Shown here piece after piece: positions 17,273 through 27,433 of a DNA stretch of 64,000 bases. Every line of letters begins with the position of its first letter. Within the stretch, counting starts at the first letter, position 1. This stretch comes from Pseudomonas laurentiana (lineage in GTDB: Bacteria; Pseudomonadota; Gammaproteobacteria; Pseudomonadales; Pseudomonadaceae): contig NZ_BMQU01000013.1 of NCBI RefSeq assembly GCF_014648275.1, forward strand, positions 62,001 through 126,000, in the 5' to 3' direction. Both the position numbers and the translations under genes were made by a program. The notes below the pieces were generated by a model, which was not told where the DNA came from, did no database searches, and worked only from the letters and a program-made list of their open reading frames with translations.

Positions 17273-17560
17273 TTACTCGATGACTTTCGGAACCAGATAC
17301 AGGCCGTTTTCGGTCGCCGGAGCGATGGCCTGGTACTGATCGCGATGGTTGCTTTCGGTGACTACGTCAGCGCGCAGGCGCTGGCTGGCCTCCAGCGGAT
17401 GGGCGAGCGGTTCGATGCCGGTGGTGTCGACGGCTTGCATCTGGTCAACCAGCCCCAGAATACTGTTCAGGGCATCAGTGGTGCGTGGCAGATCGCTTTC
17501 ATTCAGGCCCAGGCGGGCCAAATGGGCAATCTTTTCCACGTCGCAGCGTTGAAGCGCCAT
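17273..17560 (-). CDS. gatC: Asp-tRNA(Asn)/Glu-tRNA(Gln) amidotransferase subunit C
   Basis: A 95-residue clamp subunit that wraps the GatA-GatB interface. Diagnostic sequence: [25 protein letters not shown], then [39 protein letters not shown]. The ATG at 17560 is chosen over an in-frame start at 17611 because family members begin here and GGAGATTCCC precedes it. It is the first gene of the operon. The leader just upstream contains a short hairpin followed by seven T residues in the transcribed direction (see the separate entry). Confidence 0.95.
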   Translation of the reverse strand: MALQRCDVEKIAHLARLGLNESDLPRTTDALNSILGLVDQMQAVDTTGIEPLAHPLEASQRLRADVVTESNHRDQYQAIAPATENGLYLVPKVIE

Positions 17561-17577
17561 GGGAATCTCCAGGGAAA

Positions 17578-17599
17578 CAAAAAAACGGATTTCATCCGT
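17578..17599 (-). terminator. Hairpin plus T-run in the gatC leader (possible attenuator)
   Basis: On the transcribed (minus) strand, ACGGAT and ATCCGT form a 6-bp stem with a GAA loop, directly followed by seven T residues. It ends about 18 bases upstream of the gatC start codon, inside what should be the operon leader. Shape and T-run fit an intrinsic terminator, though the stem is short. It could attenuate gatCAB, or end an unrecognised short transcript. Confidence 0.5.
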
Positions 17600-17690
17600 G
17601 ATGAGGAACATGCCGGCAATTTTACGGTCATACAGCCGCGATCATGTGCTGGCTTGCTCGGAAAAACTGCCAATTTAACATATTGGCGCC

Positions 17691-17719
17691 TTGCCCAAAA
17701 TCCCCGCCGTTGTTAGAGT
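17691..17719 (+). promoter_or_regulatory. Candidate sigma-70 promoter for mreB
   Basis: TTGCCC (17691-17696) and TAGAGT (17714-17719) are separated by 17 bases and stand about 45 bases before the mreB start. Each hexamer matches consensus at four of six positions. The gap between gatC and mreB must hold promoters for both directions; this is the best candidate for the plus strand. Confidence 0.35.
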
Positions 17720-17751
17720 TTGCCGCACTTTTTTACCCACGCGTTGCCTAG

Positions 17752-18801
<1,050 letters not shown>

Positions 18802-18831
18802 TCTTGCCGGCAGCCTCCCGATGTGTGGTTT

Positions 18832-18885
18832 ACAGGTAGTGCCGAGGGTGCTACCTGTATGCGGTTGTCGGCGCCGTCAGGCGCC
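18832..18885 (+). repeat. Two hairpins between mreB and mreC
   Basis: A perfect 8-bp stem, ACAGGTAG (18832-18839) with CTACCTGT (18851-18858), is followed by two GGCGCC units (18870-18875 and 18880-18885) separated by GTCA. Neither has a T-run, so they are weak terminators at most. They may partially terminate or stabilise the mreB message. Confidence 0.5.
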
Positions 18886-18964
18886 GCAACGCGTTAAACC
18901 ACCAGTCGGCGGATGTGTTGCCGTATGATTGACCTCCTGAATAGTCGCCCACGAGGAACGGCCC

Positions 18965-20005
18965 ATTAAACCGCTTTTCGCCAAAGGCCCTTCACTGGGT
19001 GTTCGCTTGCTCGTGCTGGTGGTGCTTTCGGTCGCCCTGATGGTGGTCGACGCGCGCTTTTCGGTGTTGCAGCCGGTGCGCCAGCAAATGTCGCGGGTAC
19101 TGATCAAGGCCTATTGGGTTACCAACCTGCCGGAACAGTTCTGGGAGGGGATTTCCAATCAATTCGGCAGCCGTGCCGAGTTGATGGCCGAGAACGAGAA
19201 ACTCAAGACCGAGGCGCTGCTACTGCAAGGTCGTTTGCAGAAGCTGGCTGCGCTGACGGAACAGAACGTGCGTTTGCGCGAGCTGCTCAATTCTTCGGCA
19301 CTGGTTAACGAAAAGGTCGAGGTCGCCGAATTGATCGGTATCGACCCTAACCCGTTTACCCACCGTATTCTGATCAACAAGGGCGAGCGTGATGGCGTCG
19401 TGCTAGGGCAGCCTGTACTCGATGCGCGCGGCCTGATGGGGCAGGTGGTTGAGCTGATGCCTTATACGGCCCGTGTGCTGCTGCTCACCGATACCACCCA
19501 TAGCATTCCAGTGCAGGTCAATCGCAATGGCTTGCGTGCCATTGCCAGCGGTACCGGCAACCCGGAACGCCTTGAGCTGCGCCACGTAGCCGACACCGCC
19601 GACATCAAGGAAGGTGATCTGCTGGTCAGTTCCGGCCTCGGTCAGCGTTTCCCGGCCGGCTACCCTGTCGCCACGGTCAAGGAGGTCATTCACGACTCTG
19701 GCCAGCCTTTCGCTATTGTCCGTGCGGTGCCAACGGCGGCCCTCAATCGTAGCCGCTACATGCTGCTGGTGTTCAGTGACAGTCGTTCTCCTGAACAACG
19801 TGCCACCGAGGCGGCCCAGGCCCAGGAAGCCGCTGACCGGCAGAAGTCCGCGGCGCCAGGTGATGCCCCGGCAGCGGCAATGCCCGCGCCGGCCACGCCT
19901 GCTGCCACGGCACCTGTTGCAGCTCCTGCCGCCACTGCTCCCGCACCCGCGGCACCGGCCCGTAGCTCTGGCGCTGCGCCGGTCAACTCCCGGGAGAGAC
20001 ACTAA
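18965..20005 (+). CDS. mreC: Rod-shape-determining protein MreC (probable ATT start)
   Basis: MreC spans the inner membrane and links MreB to periplasmic wall synthases. From ATT at 18965 the protein is 346 residues. It has a short IKPLFAKGPSLG leader, one membrane helix (about 13-31), a coiled coil (about 75-115, rich in Glu, Leu and Lys), the beta-barrel region (ELIGIDPNPFTHRILINKGERDGVVLGQPV onward), and an Ala/Pro-rich low-complexity tail after about residue 290. No ATG or GTG exists in frame between the upstream stop (18938-18940) and the helix. GAGGA seven bases before ATT supports that start. TTG at 19007 lacks a ribosome site and would delete the leader. The stop overlaps mreD by one base. 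Confidence 0.9.
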   Translation: MKPLFAKGPSLGVRLLVLVVLSVALMVVDARFSVLQPVRQQMSRVLIKAYWVTNLPEQFWEGISNQFGSRAELMAENEKLKTEALLLQGRLQKLAALTEQNVRLRELLNSSALVNEKVEVAELIGIDPNPFTHRILINKGERDGVVLGQPVLDARGLMGQVVELMPYTARVLLLTDTTHSIPVQVNRNGLRAIASGTGNPERLELRHVADTADIKEGDLLVSSGLGQRFPAGYPVATVKEVIHDSGQPFAIVRAVPTAALNRSRYMLLVFSDSRSPEQRATEAAQAQEAADRQKSAAPGDAPAAAMPAPATPAATAPVAAPAATAPAPAAPARSSGAAPVNSRERH

Positions 20006-20493
20006 TGGTTAGTACCCGCAGCAGGAATGGCTGGGTCATTTGGCTGAGCTTCGTGATTGGCATACTGCTGAGCGTTGCGCCGATGCCAGAGGGTTCCGAT
20101 CACTTGCGGCCTTTGTGGCTTGCGCTGTTACTGGTGTTCTGGACGCTGACGCTGCCGCACAAGGTTGGAATGACCACGGCCTTTGTACTTGGCCTGGCTT
20201 CCGATGTGCTGTGCGGCACCCTGTTGGGGCAGAATGCGCTGGTGCTCACCCTGATCAGTTTCCTGATTCTTTCGCTGCAGCAGCGGTTGCGCATGTTCCC
20301 TATGTGGCAACAGAGCCTGGTGGTGCTGGTGATTTTTGGTCTGGCGCAGCTGGTTCAATTGTGGCTCAGCGCACTGACCGGCAACCGTCAGCCGACTCTT
20401 GCCTTGCTCTGGCCAGCCGTTGTCAGTGCCTTGCTCTGGCCCTGGATCAGCTACGCCTTGCAAGGCTTGCGTCGCCGACTCAGCATCCACTGA
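20005..20493 (+). CDS. mreD: Rod-shape-determining protein MreD
   Basis: A 162-residue inner-membrane protein of the elongasome. It has five to six predicted helices and the usual opening of a short polar stretch, a helix, and a conserved RPLWLALLLVFWTLTLP segment. It also carries the glycine-rich VLGLASDVLCGTLLGQNALVLTLISF region typical of MreD. Its ATG overlaps the mreC stop (TAATG), indicating translational coupling. MreD works with MreC; the exact activity is unresolved even in model organisms. Confidence 0.95.
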   Translation: MVSTRSRNGWVIWLSFVIGILLSVAPMPEGSDHLRPLWLALLLVFWTLTLPHKVGMTTAFVLGLASDVLCGTLLGQNALVLTLISFLILSLQQRLRMFPMWQQSLVVLVIFGLAQLVQLWLSALTGNRQPTLALLWPAVVSALLWPWISYALQGLRRRLSIH

Positions 20494-20527
20494 TTCCACT
20501 GCCCGCCATTGACAGGGAGACGTCAAA

Positions 20528-21133
20528 ATGACCCCGCTGTACCTGGCCTCTGGCTCGCCACGCCGACGTGAACTGTTGACCCAGATTGGCGTGCCATTCA
20601 CGACCATCAGTGCCTCTATCGATGAAACTCCCTTGGCCGATGAGCCTGCGCGCGCCTATGTCGAGCGTTTGGCGCGTGGCAAGGCATTGGCCGGGTTGGC
20701 AATGCTCGCGGCCACGGAGGCCCATGCCCCGTTGGCTGTGCTGGGGGCTGATACCGCGGTAATTCTGGATGGGCAGATCCTGGGCAAACCGCAGGACCGC
20801 GCTGAAGCGATGACGATGCTCGCTTCGCTCTCCGGGCGAGAACATGACGTGTTGACCGCTGTCGCCATTACCGATGGGACTCGCTGTGAAAGCGTGTGTG
20901 TTGCTAGCCGCGTCACGTTTCGTTCGATCAGCCCGGCCGAAGCGCACGCCTATTGGGACAGCGGCGAGCCCCATGACAAGGCCGGTTCTTATGCGATCCA
21001 AGGCCTGGGTGCGGTGTTTGTGCAGAGCCTGAGTGGCAGTTATTCAGCCGTCGTCGGCTTGCCACTGTGTGAAACGGCCGCACTGCTGGAGCGGTTCGGC
21101 ATTCCTTGCTGGCAACGCCTCCAGACCCGTTGA
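20528..21133 (+). CDS. maf: Maf-family nucleoside triphosphate pyrophosphatase
   Basis: A 201-residue Maf/YhdE enzyme that hydrolyses non-canonical or excess nucleotides such as dTTP or UTP and can delay septation when overproduced. The signature [16 protein letters not shown] at the N-terminus is followed by the catalytic [21 protein letters not shown] block with the conserved Asp, and the [27 protein letters not shown] segment. It follows mreD by 34 bases with AGGGAGA upstream, and continues the mre-maf-rng gene order common in gammaproteobacteria. Confidence 0.95.
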   Translation: MTPLYLASGSPRRRELLTQIGVPFTTISASIDETPLADEPARAYVERLARGKALAGLAMLAATEAHAPLAVLGADTAVILDGQILGKPQDRAEAMTMLASLSGREHDVLTAVAITDGTRCESVCVASRVTFRSISPAEAHAYWDSGEPHDKAGSYAIQGLGAVFVQSLSGSYSAVVGLPLCETAALLERFGIPCWQRLQTR

Positions 21134-21218
21134 ATGAGGATGCGCTGAAGCTGCCCGTGCTCGCCAGCCTTCCATGAGCGAGCCATCATTACCTGAACAC
21201 CTTTGACGAGAGCCAGCC

Positions 21219-22676
21219 ATGAGTGAAGAGATTCTGATCAATATCACGCCGATGGAATCACGCGTGGCGGTGGTGGAAAACGGTGTCCTGCAAGAGGTGC
21301 ATGTCGAACGTACCCAGCGCCGCGGTATCGTTGGCAACATCTACAAAGGCAAAGTGGTGCGTGTACTGCCGGGCATGCAAGCGGCGTTCGTCGATATTGG
21401 TCTGGAGCGCGCAGCGTTCATCCATGCGTCGGAAATCTCCCTGCGTGAAGGCCCATCGGTCGAGACCATCAGTGCGTTGGTGCATGAGGGGCAGAGCCTG
21501 GTGGTGCAGGTAACCAAGGATCCCATCGGTTCAAAGGGCGCTCGTCTGACCACTCAGCTGTCGATCCCTTCGCGTTACCTGGTGTACATGCCACGCACCA
21601 GCCATGTTGGCATTTCCCTGAAAATCGAAGATGAAGCCGAGCGCGAACGCCTCAAGCAGGTGGTCAGCGATTGCATCGCCCAGGAAAATATCAAGGACGC
21701 AGGGGGCTTTATCCTGCGCACTGCTGCCGAAGGTGCTGGCGCTGACGAAATTCTCATGGATATCCGCTATCTGCGCAGGCTGTGGGAGCAGATCGGCAAT
21801 CAGATCAAGACGGTAGGGGCGCCTACCGTGATTTATGAAGACCTGGGCCTGGCCTTGCGTACCTTGCGCGACCTGGTGAACCCGAAAATCGAGAAGATTC
21901 GCATCGACTCTCGGGAAACGTTCCAGAAAACCACGCAGTTTGTCGCTGAGCTGATGCCGGAAATCGCTGATCGGCTGGAGCATTACCCAGGAGAGCGTCC
22001 GATCTTCGACCTTTATGGCGTCGAGGATGAAATCCAGCGTGCCCTGGACCGCAAGGTGCCTTTGAAGTCCGGTGGTTATCTGGTGGTGGACCCGGCCGAG
22101 GCGATGACCACCATTGATGTCAACACGGGTGCTTTCGTCGGTCATCGCAACCTGGAAGAAACCATCTTCAAGACCAACCTTGAGGCTGCGACCGCCATCG
22201 CCCGGCAACTGCGCCTGCGCAACATCGGCGGGATCATCATTATCGACTTCATCGATATGGAAGACGAAGAACACCAACGGCAGGTGTTACGCACCCTGGA
22301 GAAGCAGCTCGAACGTGATCACGCCAAGACCAATATCATTGGGATCACCGAGCTTGGCCTGGTGCAGATGACCCGTAAACGTACCCGAGAAAGCCTCGAA
22401 CAGGTGCTCTGCGAGCCCTGCATCAGTTGCCACGGCCGTGGCAAGCTGAAAACCCCTGAGACAGTCTGTTACGAGATTTTCCGGGAAATCCTGCGTGAGG
22501 CTCGTGCCTATCAGGCTGAAGGTTATAGAGTGTTGGCTAACCAGAAGGTGGTGGATCGGCTGCTGGATGAAGAGTCCGGCAATGTTGCCGAGCTTGAGGC
22601 TTTCATCGGGCGCACGATTCGCTTTCAGGTCGAGTCGATGTATTCCCAGGAACAATACGATGTGGTGCTGCTCTGA
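21219..22676 (+). CDS. rng: Ribonuclease G
   Basis: A 485-residue endoribonuclease that matures the 5' end of 16S rRNA and cuts some mRNAs. The N-terminal S1-like RNA-binding domain (GNIYKGKVVRVLPGMQAAFVDIG) is followed by the RNase E/G catalytic domain. It has the metal-site aspartates in AMTTIDVNTG and GGIIIIDFIDM, and the zinc-link cysteines in CEPCISCHGRG. It lacks the long scaffold tail of RNase E, giving the normal RNase G length. It starts 85 bases after maf and leads into yhdP. Confidence 0.96.
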   Translation: MSEEILINITPMESRVAVVENGVLQEVHVERTQRRGIVGNIYKGKVVRVLPGMQAAFVDIGLERAAFIHASEISLREGPSVETISALVHEGQSLVVQVTKDPIGSKGARLTTQLSIPSRYLVYMPRTSHVGISLKIEDEAERERLKQVVSDCIAQENIKDAGGFILRTAAEGAGADEILMDIRYLRRLWEQIGNQIKTVGAPTVIYEDLGLALRTLRDLVNPKIEKIRIDSRETFQKTTQFVAELMPEIADRLEHYPGERPIFDLYGVEDEIQRALDRKVPLKSGGYLVVDPAEAMTTIDVNTGAFVGHRNLEETIFKTNLEAATAIARQLRLRNIGGIIIIDFIDMEDEEHQRQVLRTLEKQLERDHAKTNIIGITELGLVQMTRKRTRESLEQVLCEPCISCHGRGKLKTPETVCYEIFREILREARAYQAEGYRVLANQKVVDRLLDEESGNVAELEAFIGRTIRFQVESMYSQEQYDVVLL

Positions 22677-22764
22677 TTCGCTTTTGTTGTTCATTTGAGC
22701 TGTGGTTGCTGGCAAAGCCAGTAGTCCGGGCCATAGTTAAAGCTCGACTCGGGGAGACATCGAC

Positions 22765-25700
22765 ATGGAACGTCTGACGCGCGTTCTGATCGCATTGACT
22801 CGCTGGGGCTTGGGCGGTTGCGCCTTGCTGACAGTGCTGGTTGCGCTTTATGTAAGCCTCGGGCGGCAGTTGGTGCCGCTTGTGGCCGAGTATCGAAATG
22901 AGGCTCAGGACAAGGCCGAGCAGGCGTTGGGCATGCCTGTCCACGTGGGCGGCCTGGAGGGGCGCTGGAGCGGGTTGGCGCCGGTCCTGGTGGTGCGTGA
23001 TGTGCAATTGGGTGATGGCCCGCATGCCTTGCGCCTGGATGCAGTCAAGGTCGTCCCCGATCTCTGGGCGAGCCTGGTAGGGCGTCAACTGCGCATTGCC
23101 CAGATTGAGTTGGGCGGCTTGCAGGTGAGCCTGCATGAAGACGAGAACGGTCGCTGGACGCTGAAGGGATTGCCGATCAGAGAGGAGCAGCCGCTCGACC
23201 CTGAGCAGATACTGACCCAGCTCCAGGTGGTCTCGAAAGTTTCCTTGTTCGACAGTCAGGTCACCCTGGAGCCGTTTCAGCGAGACCCGACAACCCTCAC
23301 CTATGTCAACCTCGGGCTACAGACTGGCAGTGTCCGTCAGCGCCTTGATGCGCGCGTGACCCTGCCCGACGGTCAGCCACTGACCTTGAGCCTGAGTAGC
23401 CGTATTCGTCCGGCGCAATGGCGCGACGCGCAAGTGGACGCTTACCTGAGCCTGCCCCAGAGCGATTGGGCCAAATGGTTGCCACCGAAATGGCTGGGGC
23501 AATGGAAGGCCGAACGCCTGCATACTGGCGGAGAGGTTTGGCTCAACTGGTCGCATGGCGAGGTGAACAGTGCGGTCGTGCGCATGAATGCGCCGCAGGT
23601 GCGCGGTGCTTACACTGGGCGCAAAGCCATCACGTTGGAGAACCTGGCACTCAACGTGTGGTTTCAGCGTAATGAGCATGGCTTCAACGTGGTCGCGGAC
23701 TCACTGGCCATGAGCCTCGGGGAAACCCGTTGGGAGTCTCGTGTTCAACTGCATCAGTTGGCCGCGACCGAAACATCCGAGGAGACCTGGTCGATTCAGG
23801 CCGATCGCCTGGACCTTGACCCGCTCACGCCGTTGATCGATGCCTTGGCGCCTCTGCCAGAGACCATGATGGCTGTGGTCAATGGCCTCAAGGTCAGCGG
23901 TGGGCTGCGCAACGTGCAGTTGGACATCAGGCCAAAGGCCAGTGGTGATCAGCGCCTCAGTTTTGCTGCCAACCTTGATCGTGTGGGATTCTCGGCTTAC
24001 CACGGTGCCCCGGCGGCAGGCAACGTCAGTGGCAGCATCAGTGGTGATCTCGGTCATGGTGAATTACGCCTCGATACCGATGCCTTCATGCTGCATCTCG
24101 ATCCTATCTTCGCCAAACCATGGCATTATCAGAAAGCCAATGCACGCTTGACCTGGCGCCTGGACCAGGACGGCTTCACCCTCATCGCGCCTTACCTGAA
24201 GGTGCTGGGGGAAGAGGGCAAGATTGCCGGTGATTTTCTGATTCGCCTGCTCTTCGACCCCGCGCTTGAGGACTATATGGACTTGCGTGTTGGCCTGGTC
24301 GAGGGCGACGGTCGCTACACCGGCAAGTACCTGCCTGCAGTCTTGAGCCCTGCGCTGGATGAATGGCTGCGCACGGCGATTCTCAAAGGTGCGGTCGATG
24401 AAGGCTATTTTCAGTACCAGGGTTCGTTGAACCACGGCGCAGCCCCTGAGGCACGGAGCATCAGTCTGTTTTTCAAGGTGCACGACGCGGCCCTTGATTT
24501 TCAGCCCGGCTGGCCAACGGTGCGTAATGTCGACGGTGATGTGTTCATCGATCATGCCGGCGTGCGGGTCAAGGCCCGTAGCGGGCAGTTGCTCGATACC
24601 CAGGTCAGCAACGTGATGGTGGATATTCCCCACGTTGAGAGTGGCGAACACAGCCACCTGTACCTTGATGGTGCGTTTTCCGGCGGGCTTGGCGACGGCC
24701 TGAAAATTCTTCAGGAAGCTCCTATTGGCACCGGACCGACCTTTGCGGGTTGGGAGGGTGAGGGCAGCCTGACGGGCAAGCTCAAGCTGGATATTCCGCT
24801 GGTGAAAGGGCAGCAGCCGAAGGTGCTGGTGGACTTCAGCACGGCAGATGCGCGCCTCAAGATCCGGGAGCCCGCGCTGGAGTTGAGCCAGCTCAAGGGC
24901 GATTTTCGCTTTGATTATGACAAAGGCCTGAGCGGCCAGGCTATCGCGGCTCGGGCGTTCGATAAGCCCATCACCGCGCAGATCTTCGCCGAAGGCAAGC
25001 CTGGTCAGCTGCAGACTCGCGTCGCTGCCAAGGGGCAGATCGGGCTTAAGGCGTTGACCGACTGGTTGCAGTTCAATCAAGCCCTGCCGGTGTCTGGCGA
25101 GCTGCCTTACGAACTGCAGCTCGCCTTGGGCAGCCGCAGTAATCAACTGTCAATCAACTCCACCCTCAAGGGGCTGGCAATCGATTTGCCTGCGCCCTTC
25201 GGCAAAGCGGCCTCAGAGGTGCGTAACAGCCAGTTCAGGATGAACTTGCAAGGCCCTGAGCGTCGTTACGATGTGGACTACGCCGACCTTGCCAACCTGG
25301 CGTATGCCTCGCCGGTTGGCAAGCCCGGTCAAGGGCGTGGTGAATTGTTGTTTGGTGAAGGCAGCGCCCAATTGCCATCGGCCCAGGGGCTGCGGTTGAG
25401 TGGCAGGCTGACTGAGCTGGACCTGGCGCTTTGGCAGAAACAGTTGGAACGTTATGCCGGAAGCGACCCTGGCGGTAGTGCTCGGCAAACCCTCCAGAGT
25501 GCTGATTTGAGCATCGGGCAGGTCAAGGCGTTCGGTCTTGATCTGAATCAGGCGGTAGTGCGTGTGAGCCGCAGCAATGACAGTTGGGGTGTGCGCCTGG
25601 ACAGTAAGGAGGCAATCGGCAATGCGCGTCTCCCGGATAACCAGGCGCAACCGATTACCCTTAATGTGCAGACCATTCATTTGCCGCCAGCTAACCCTGA

Positions 25701-26580
25701 TGAGGTCACTGACCCAGACGCACCAGACCCCTTGGCCACGGTTGATCCCCGCAAAATACCGGCAATCGACTTGACCATCGGCAAACTGTTCCAGGGTGAT
25801 GATCTGTTGGGCAGTTGGTCGCTGAAGCTGCGGCCCACGTCCAAAGGCGTGGCGCTGAAGGATCTGGACCTGAACCTCAAAGGCTTGATGATTGATGGCA
25901 ACGCCGGTTGGGAAGGTGTGCCAGGGGCGAGCAGCAGTTGGTACAAGGGGCGACTGGAAGGCAAGGACCTGGCAGATGTCCTCAAGGCCTGGAAGTTTGC
26001 GCCGACCGTGACCAGCCGCGATTTTCGTCTGGACGCTGACGGTCGTTGGCCGGGTTCGCCGGCCTGGGTAGGCCTCAAGCGGTTCTCCGGTAGCCTTGAT
26101 GCGTCGCTACGCAAGGGCCAGTTCGTTGAGGTGGAGGGTGGCGCGCAAGCGCTGCGGGTGTTCGGCCTGCTCAACTTCAACTCGATAGGGCGGCGCTTGC
26201 GTCTGGACTTCTCCGACTTGCTTGGCAAAGGTTTGAGTTACGACCGGGTCAAAGGCTTGTTGGTCGCCAGTGAGGGGGTCTATGTGACGCGTGAGCCGAT
26301 TACGGTGACCGGTCCCTCAAGTAATCTGGAGCTCGATGGCACGCTGGATATGGTGAGAGACCGAATCGATGCCAACCTGTTGGTGACGTTGCCGGTAACC
26401 AACAACCTGCCATTGGCGGCCCTGATTGTTGGTGCTCCGGCCATCGGCGGCGCGTTGTTCCTGGTTGATCGCCTGCTGGGTGATCGAATGGCACGTTATG
26501 CCAGTGTGCACTATCGCGTCGAAGGCCCGTGGAAAGAGCCTAAGATTAGCTTTATCAAACCTTTCGAGAAGAACCGTTGA
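22765..26580 (+). CDS. yhdP: YhdP family AsmA-like envelope protein
   Basis: A 1271-residue protein anchored by one N-terminal helix (about residues 12-33), the rest periplasmic. It belongs to the AsmA-like YhdP/TamB/YdbH group, long beta-groove proteins that carry phospholipids from the inner to the outer membrane. YhdP features seen are the DUF3971-type repeat region, GRWTLKGLPI, and the C-terminal block GLLNFNSIGRRLRLDFSDLLGKGLSYDRVKG...NLELDGTLDMVRDRIDANLLVTLPVTNNLP, followed by a hydrophobic GAPAIGGALFLVDRLLG segment. The stop overlaps the next start by one base (TGATG). Confidence 0.93.
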   Translation: MERLTRVLIALTRWGLGGCALLTVLVALYVSLGRQLVPLVAEYRNEAQDKAEQALGMPVHVGGLEGRWSGLAPVLVVRDVQLGDGPHALRLDAVKVVPDLWASLVGRQLRIAQIELGGLQVSLHEDENGRWTLKGLPIREEQPLDPEQILTQLQVVSKVSLFDSQVTLEPFQRDPTTLTYVNLGLQTGSVRQRLDARVTLPDGQPLTLSLSSRIRPAQWRDAQVDAYLSLPQSDWAKWLPPKWLGQWKAERLHTGGEVWLNWSHGEVNSAVVRMNAPQVRGAYTGRKAITLENLALNVWFQRNEHGFNVVADSLAMSLGETRWESRVQLHQLAATETSEETWSIQADRLDLDPLTPLIDALAPLPETMMAVVNGLKVSGGLRNVQLDIRPKASGDQRLSFAANLDRVGFSAYHGAPAAGNVSGSISGDLGHGELRLDTDAFMLHLDPIFAKPWHYQKANARLTWRLDQDGFTLIAPYLKVLGEEGKIAGDFLIRLLFDPALEDYMDLRVGLVEGDGRYTGKYLPAVLSPALDEWLRTAILKGAVDEGYFQYQGSLNHGAAPEARSISLFFKVHDAALDFQPGWPTVRNVDGDVFIDHAGVRVKARSGQLLDTQVSNVMVDIPHVESGEHSHLYLDGAFSGGLGDGLKILQEAPIGTGPTFAGWEGEGSLTGKLKLDIPLVKGQQPKVLVDFSTADARLKIREPALELSQLKGDFRFDYDKGLSGQAIAARAFDKPITAQIFAEGKPGQLQTRVAAKGQIGLKALTDWLQFNQALPVSGELPYELQLALGSRSNQLSINSTLKGLAIDLPAPFGKAASEVRNSQFRMNLQGPERRYDVDYADLANLAYASPVGKPGQGRGELLFGEGSAQLPSAQGLRLSGRLTELDLALWQKQLERYAGSDPGGSARQTLQSADLSIGQVKAFGLDLNQAVVRVSRSNDSWGVRLDSKEAIGNARLPDNQAQPITLNVQTIHLPPANPDEVTDPDAPDPLATVDPRKIPAIDLTIGKLFQGDDLLGSWSLKLRPTSKGVALKDLDLNLKGLMIDGNAGWEGVPGASSSWYKGRLEGKDLADVLKAWKFAPTVTSRDFRLDADGRWPGSPAWVGLKRFSGSLDASLRKGQFVEVEGGAQALRVFGLLNFNSIGRRLRLDFSDLLGKGLSYDRVKGLLVASEGVYVTREPITVTGPSSNLELDGTLDMVRDRIDANLLVTLPVTNNLPLAALIVGAPAIGGALFLVDRLLGDRMARYASVHYRVEGPWKEPKISFIKPFEKNR

Positions 26581-27431
26581 TGAAGGCAGCCGTGATTCAG
26601 ATGGTCAGCCAGAGCGATATTGCCGATAACCTGGCCCATGCGCATACGTTGCTTGAGCGTGCAGCCCAGGGCGGTGCGCGGCTGGCCGTCCTGCCAGAGA
26701 ACTTTGCAGCCATGGGGCGCCGCGACAGTGCAGCGATGGGGCGGGCAGAAGCACTTGGCGACGGTCCGATCCTGCCGTGGTTGAAACAGACCGCGCGTGA
26801 CCTCAAGTTATGGATTGTGGCGGGTACCGTGCCTTTGCCGCCGGTCGGTCAGCCTGACGCCAAAGCCAATGCCTGTTCGTTGCTGATCGACGATCAGGGA
26901 CAACAGGTGGCGCGCTACGACAAGCTGCACCTGTTCGATGTCGATGTGGCCGACAACCGAGGGCGTTATCGTGAATCGGATGACTATGCCCATGGAAATC
27001 AGGTAGTCGTGGCCGACACGCCGGTGGGGCGGCTGGGACTCAGCGTTTGCTATGACCTGCGCTTTCCAGAGCTGTACAGCGCCTTGCGCGAGGCCGGTGC
27101 CGAGTTGATCAGTGCGCCAGCGGCGTTCACCGCTGTCACCGGTGCTGCGCACTGGGAGGTGCTGATCCGTGCCCGGGCGATCGAAACGCAGTGCTATGTG
27201 TTGGCCGCCGCTCAGGGCGGAACTCATCCTGGCCCGCGAGAAACCTTTGGTCATGCGGCGATCGTTGATCCATGGGGGCGCATCGTCGCCGAACAGGATA
27301 CCGGCGAAGCCGTGCTGCTGGCCGAACGCGACAGCAGCGAACAGGCGTCCATTCGGGCGCGGATGCCGGTGGCCTTGCACCGGCGCTTTTTCTCGCAGGA
27401 CGCCTTGCGGCCTGCGTACACCTCGGAGTGA
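26580..27431 (+). CDS. Carbon-nitrogen hydrolase (nitrilase superfamily, Nit1/YbeM type)
   Basis: A 283-residue nitrilase-superfamily enzyme with the Glu-Lys-Cys triad: Glu in LPENFAAMG (near residue 41), Lys in [11 protein letters not shown], and Cys in [14 protein letters not shown]. The second glutamate region and [16 protein letters not shown] are normal. The Nit1 branch includes deaminated-glutathione amidases, a metabolite-repair function; this is the likeliest role but not proven by sequence. The ATG at 26580 overlaps the yhdP stop. An adjacent TTG at 26577 is less likely. tldD starts two bases after its stop, so the three genes are probably one transcript. Confidence 0.9.
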   Translation: MKAAVIQMVSQSDIADNLAHAHTLLERAAQGGARLAVLPENFAAMGRRDSAAMGRAEALGDGPILPWLKQTARDLKLWIVAGTVPLPPVGQPDAKANACSLLIDDQGQQVARYDKLHLFDVDVADNRGRYRESDDYAHGNQVVVADTPVGRLGLSVCYDLRFPELYSALREAGAELISAPAAFTAVTGAAHWEVLIRARAIETQCYVLAAAQGGTHPGPRETFGHAAIVDPWGRIVAEQDTGEAVLLAERDSSEQASIRARMPVALHRRFFSQDALRPAYTSE

Positions 27432-27433
27432 CT

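Noticed and set aside
22700-22725. TGGCAAAGCCA inverted repeat between rng and yhdP as a REP
   Set aside because: It is short, single and lacks the flanking REP consensus; it is probably incidental.
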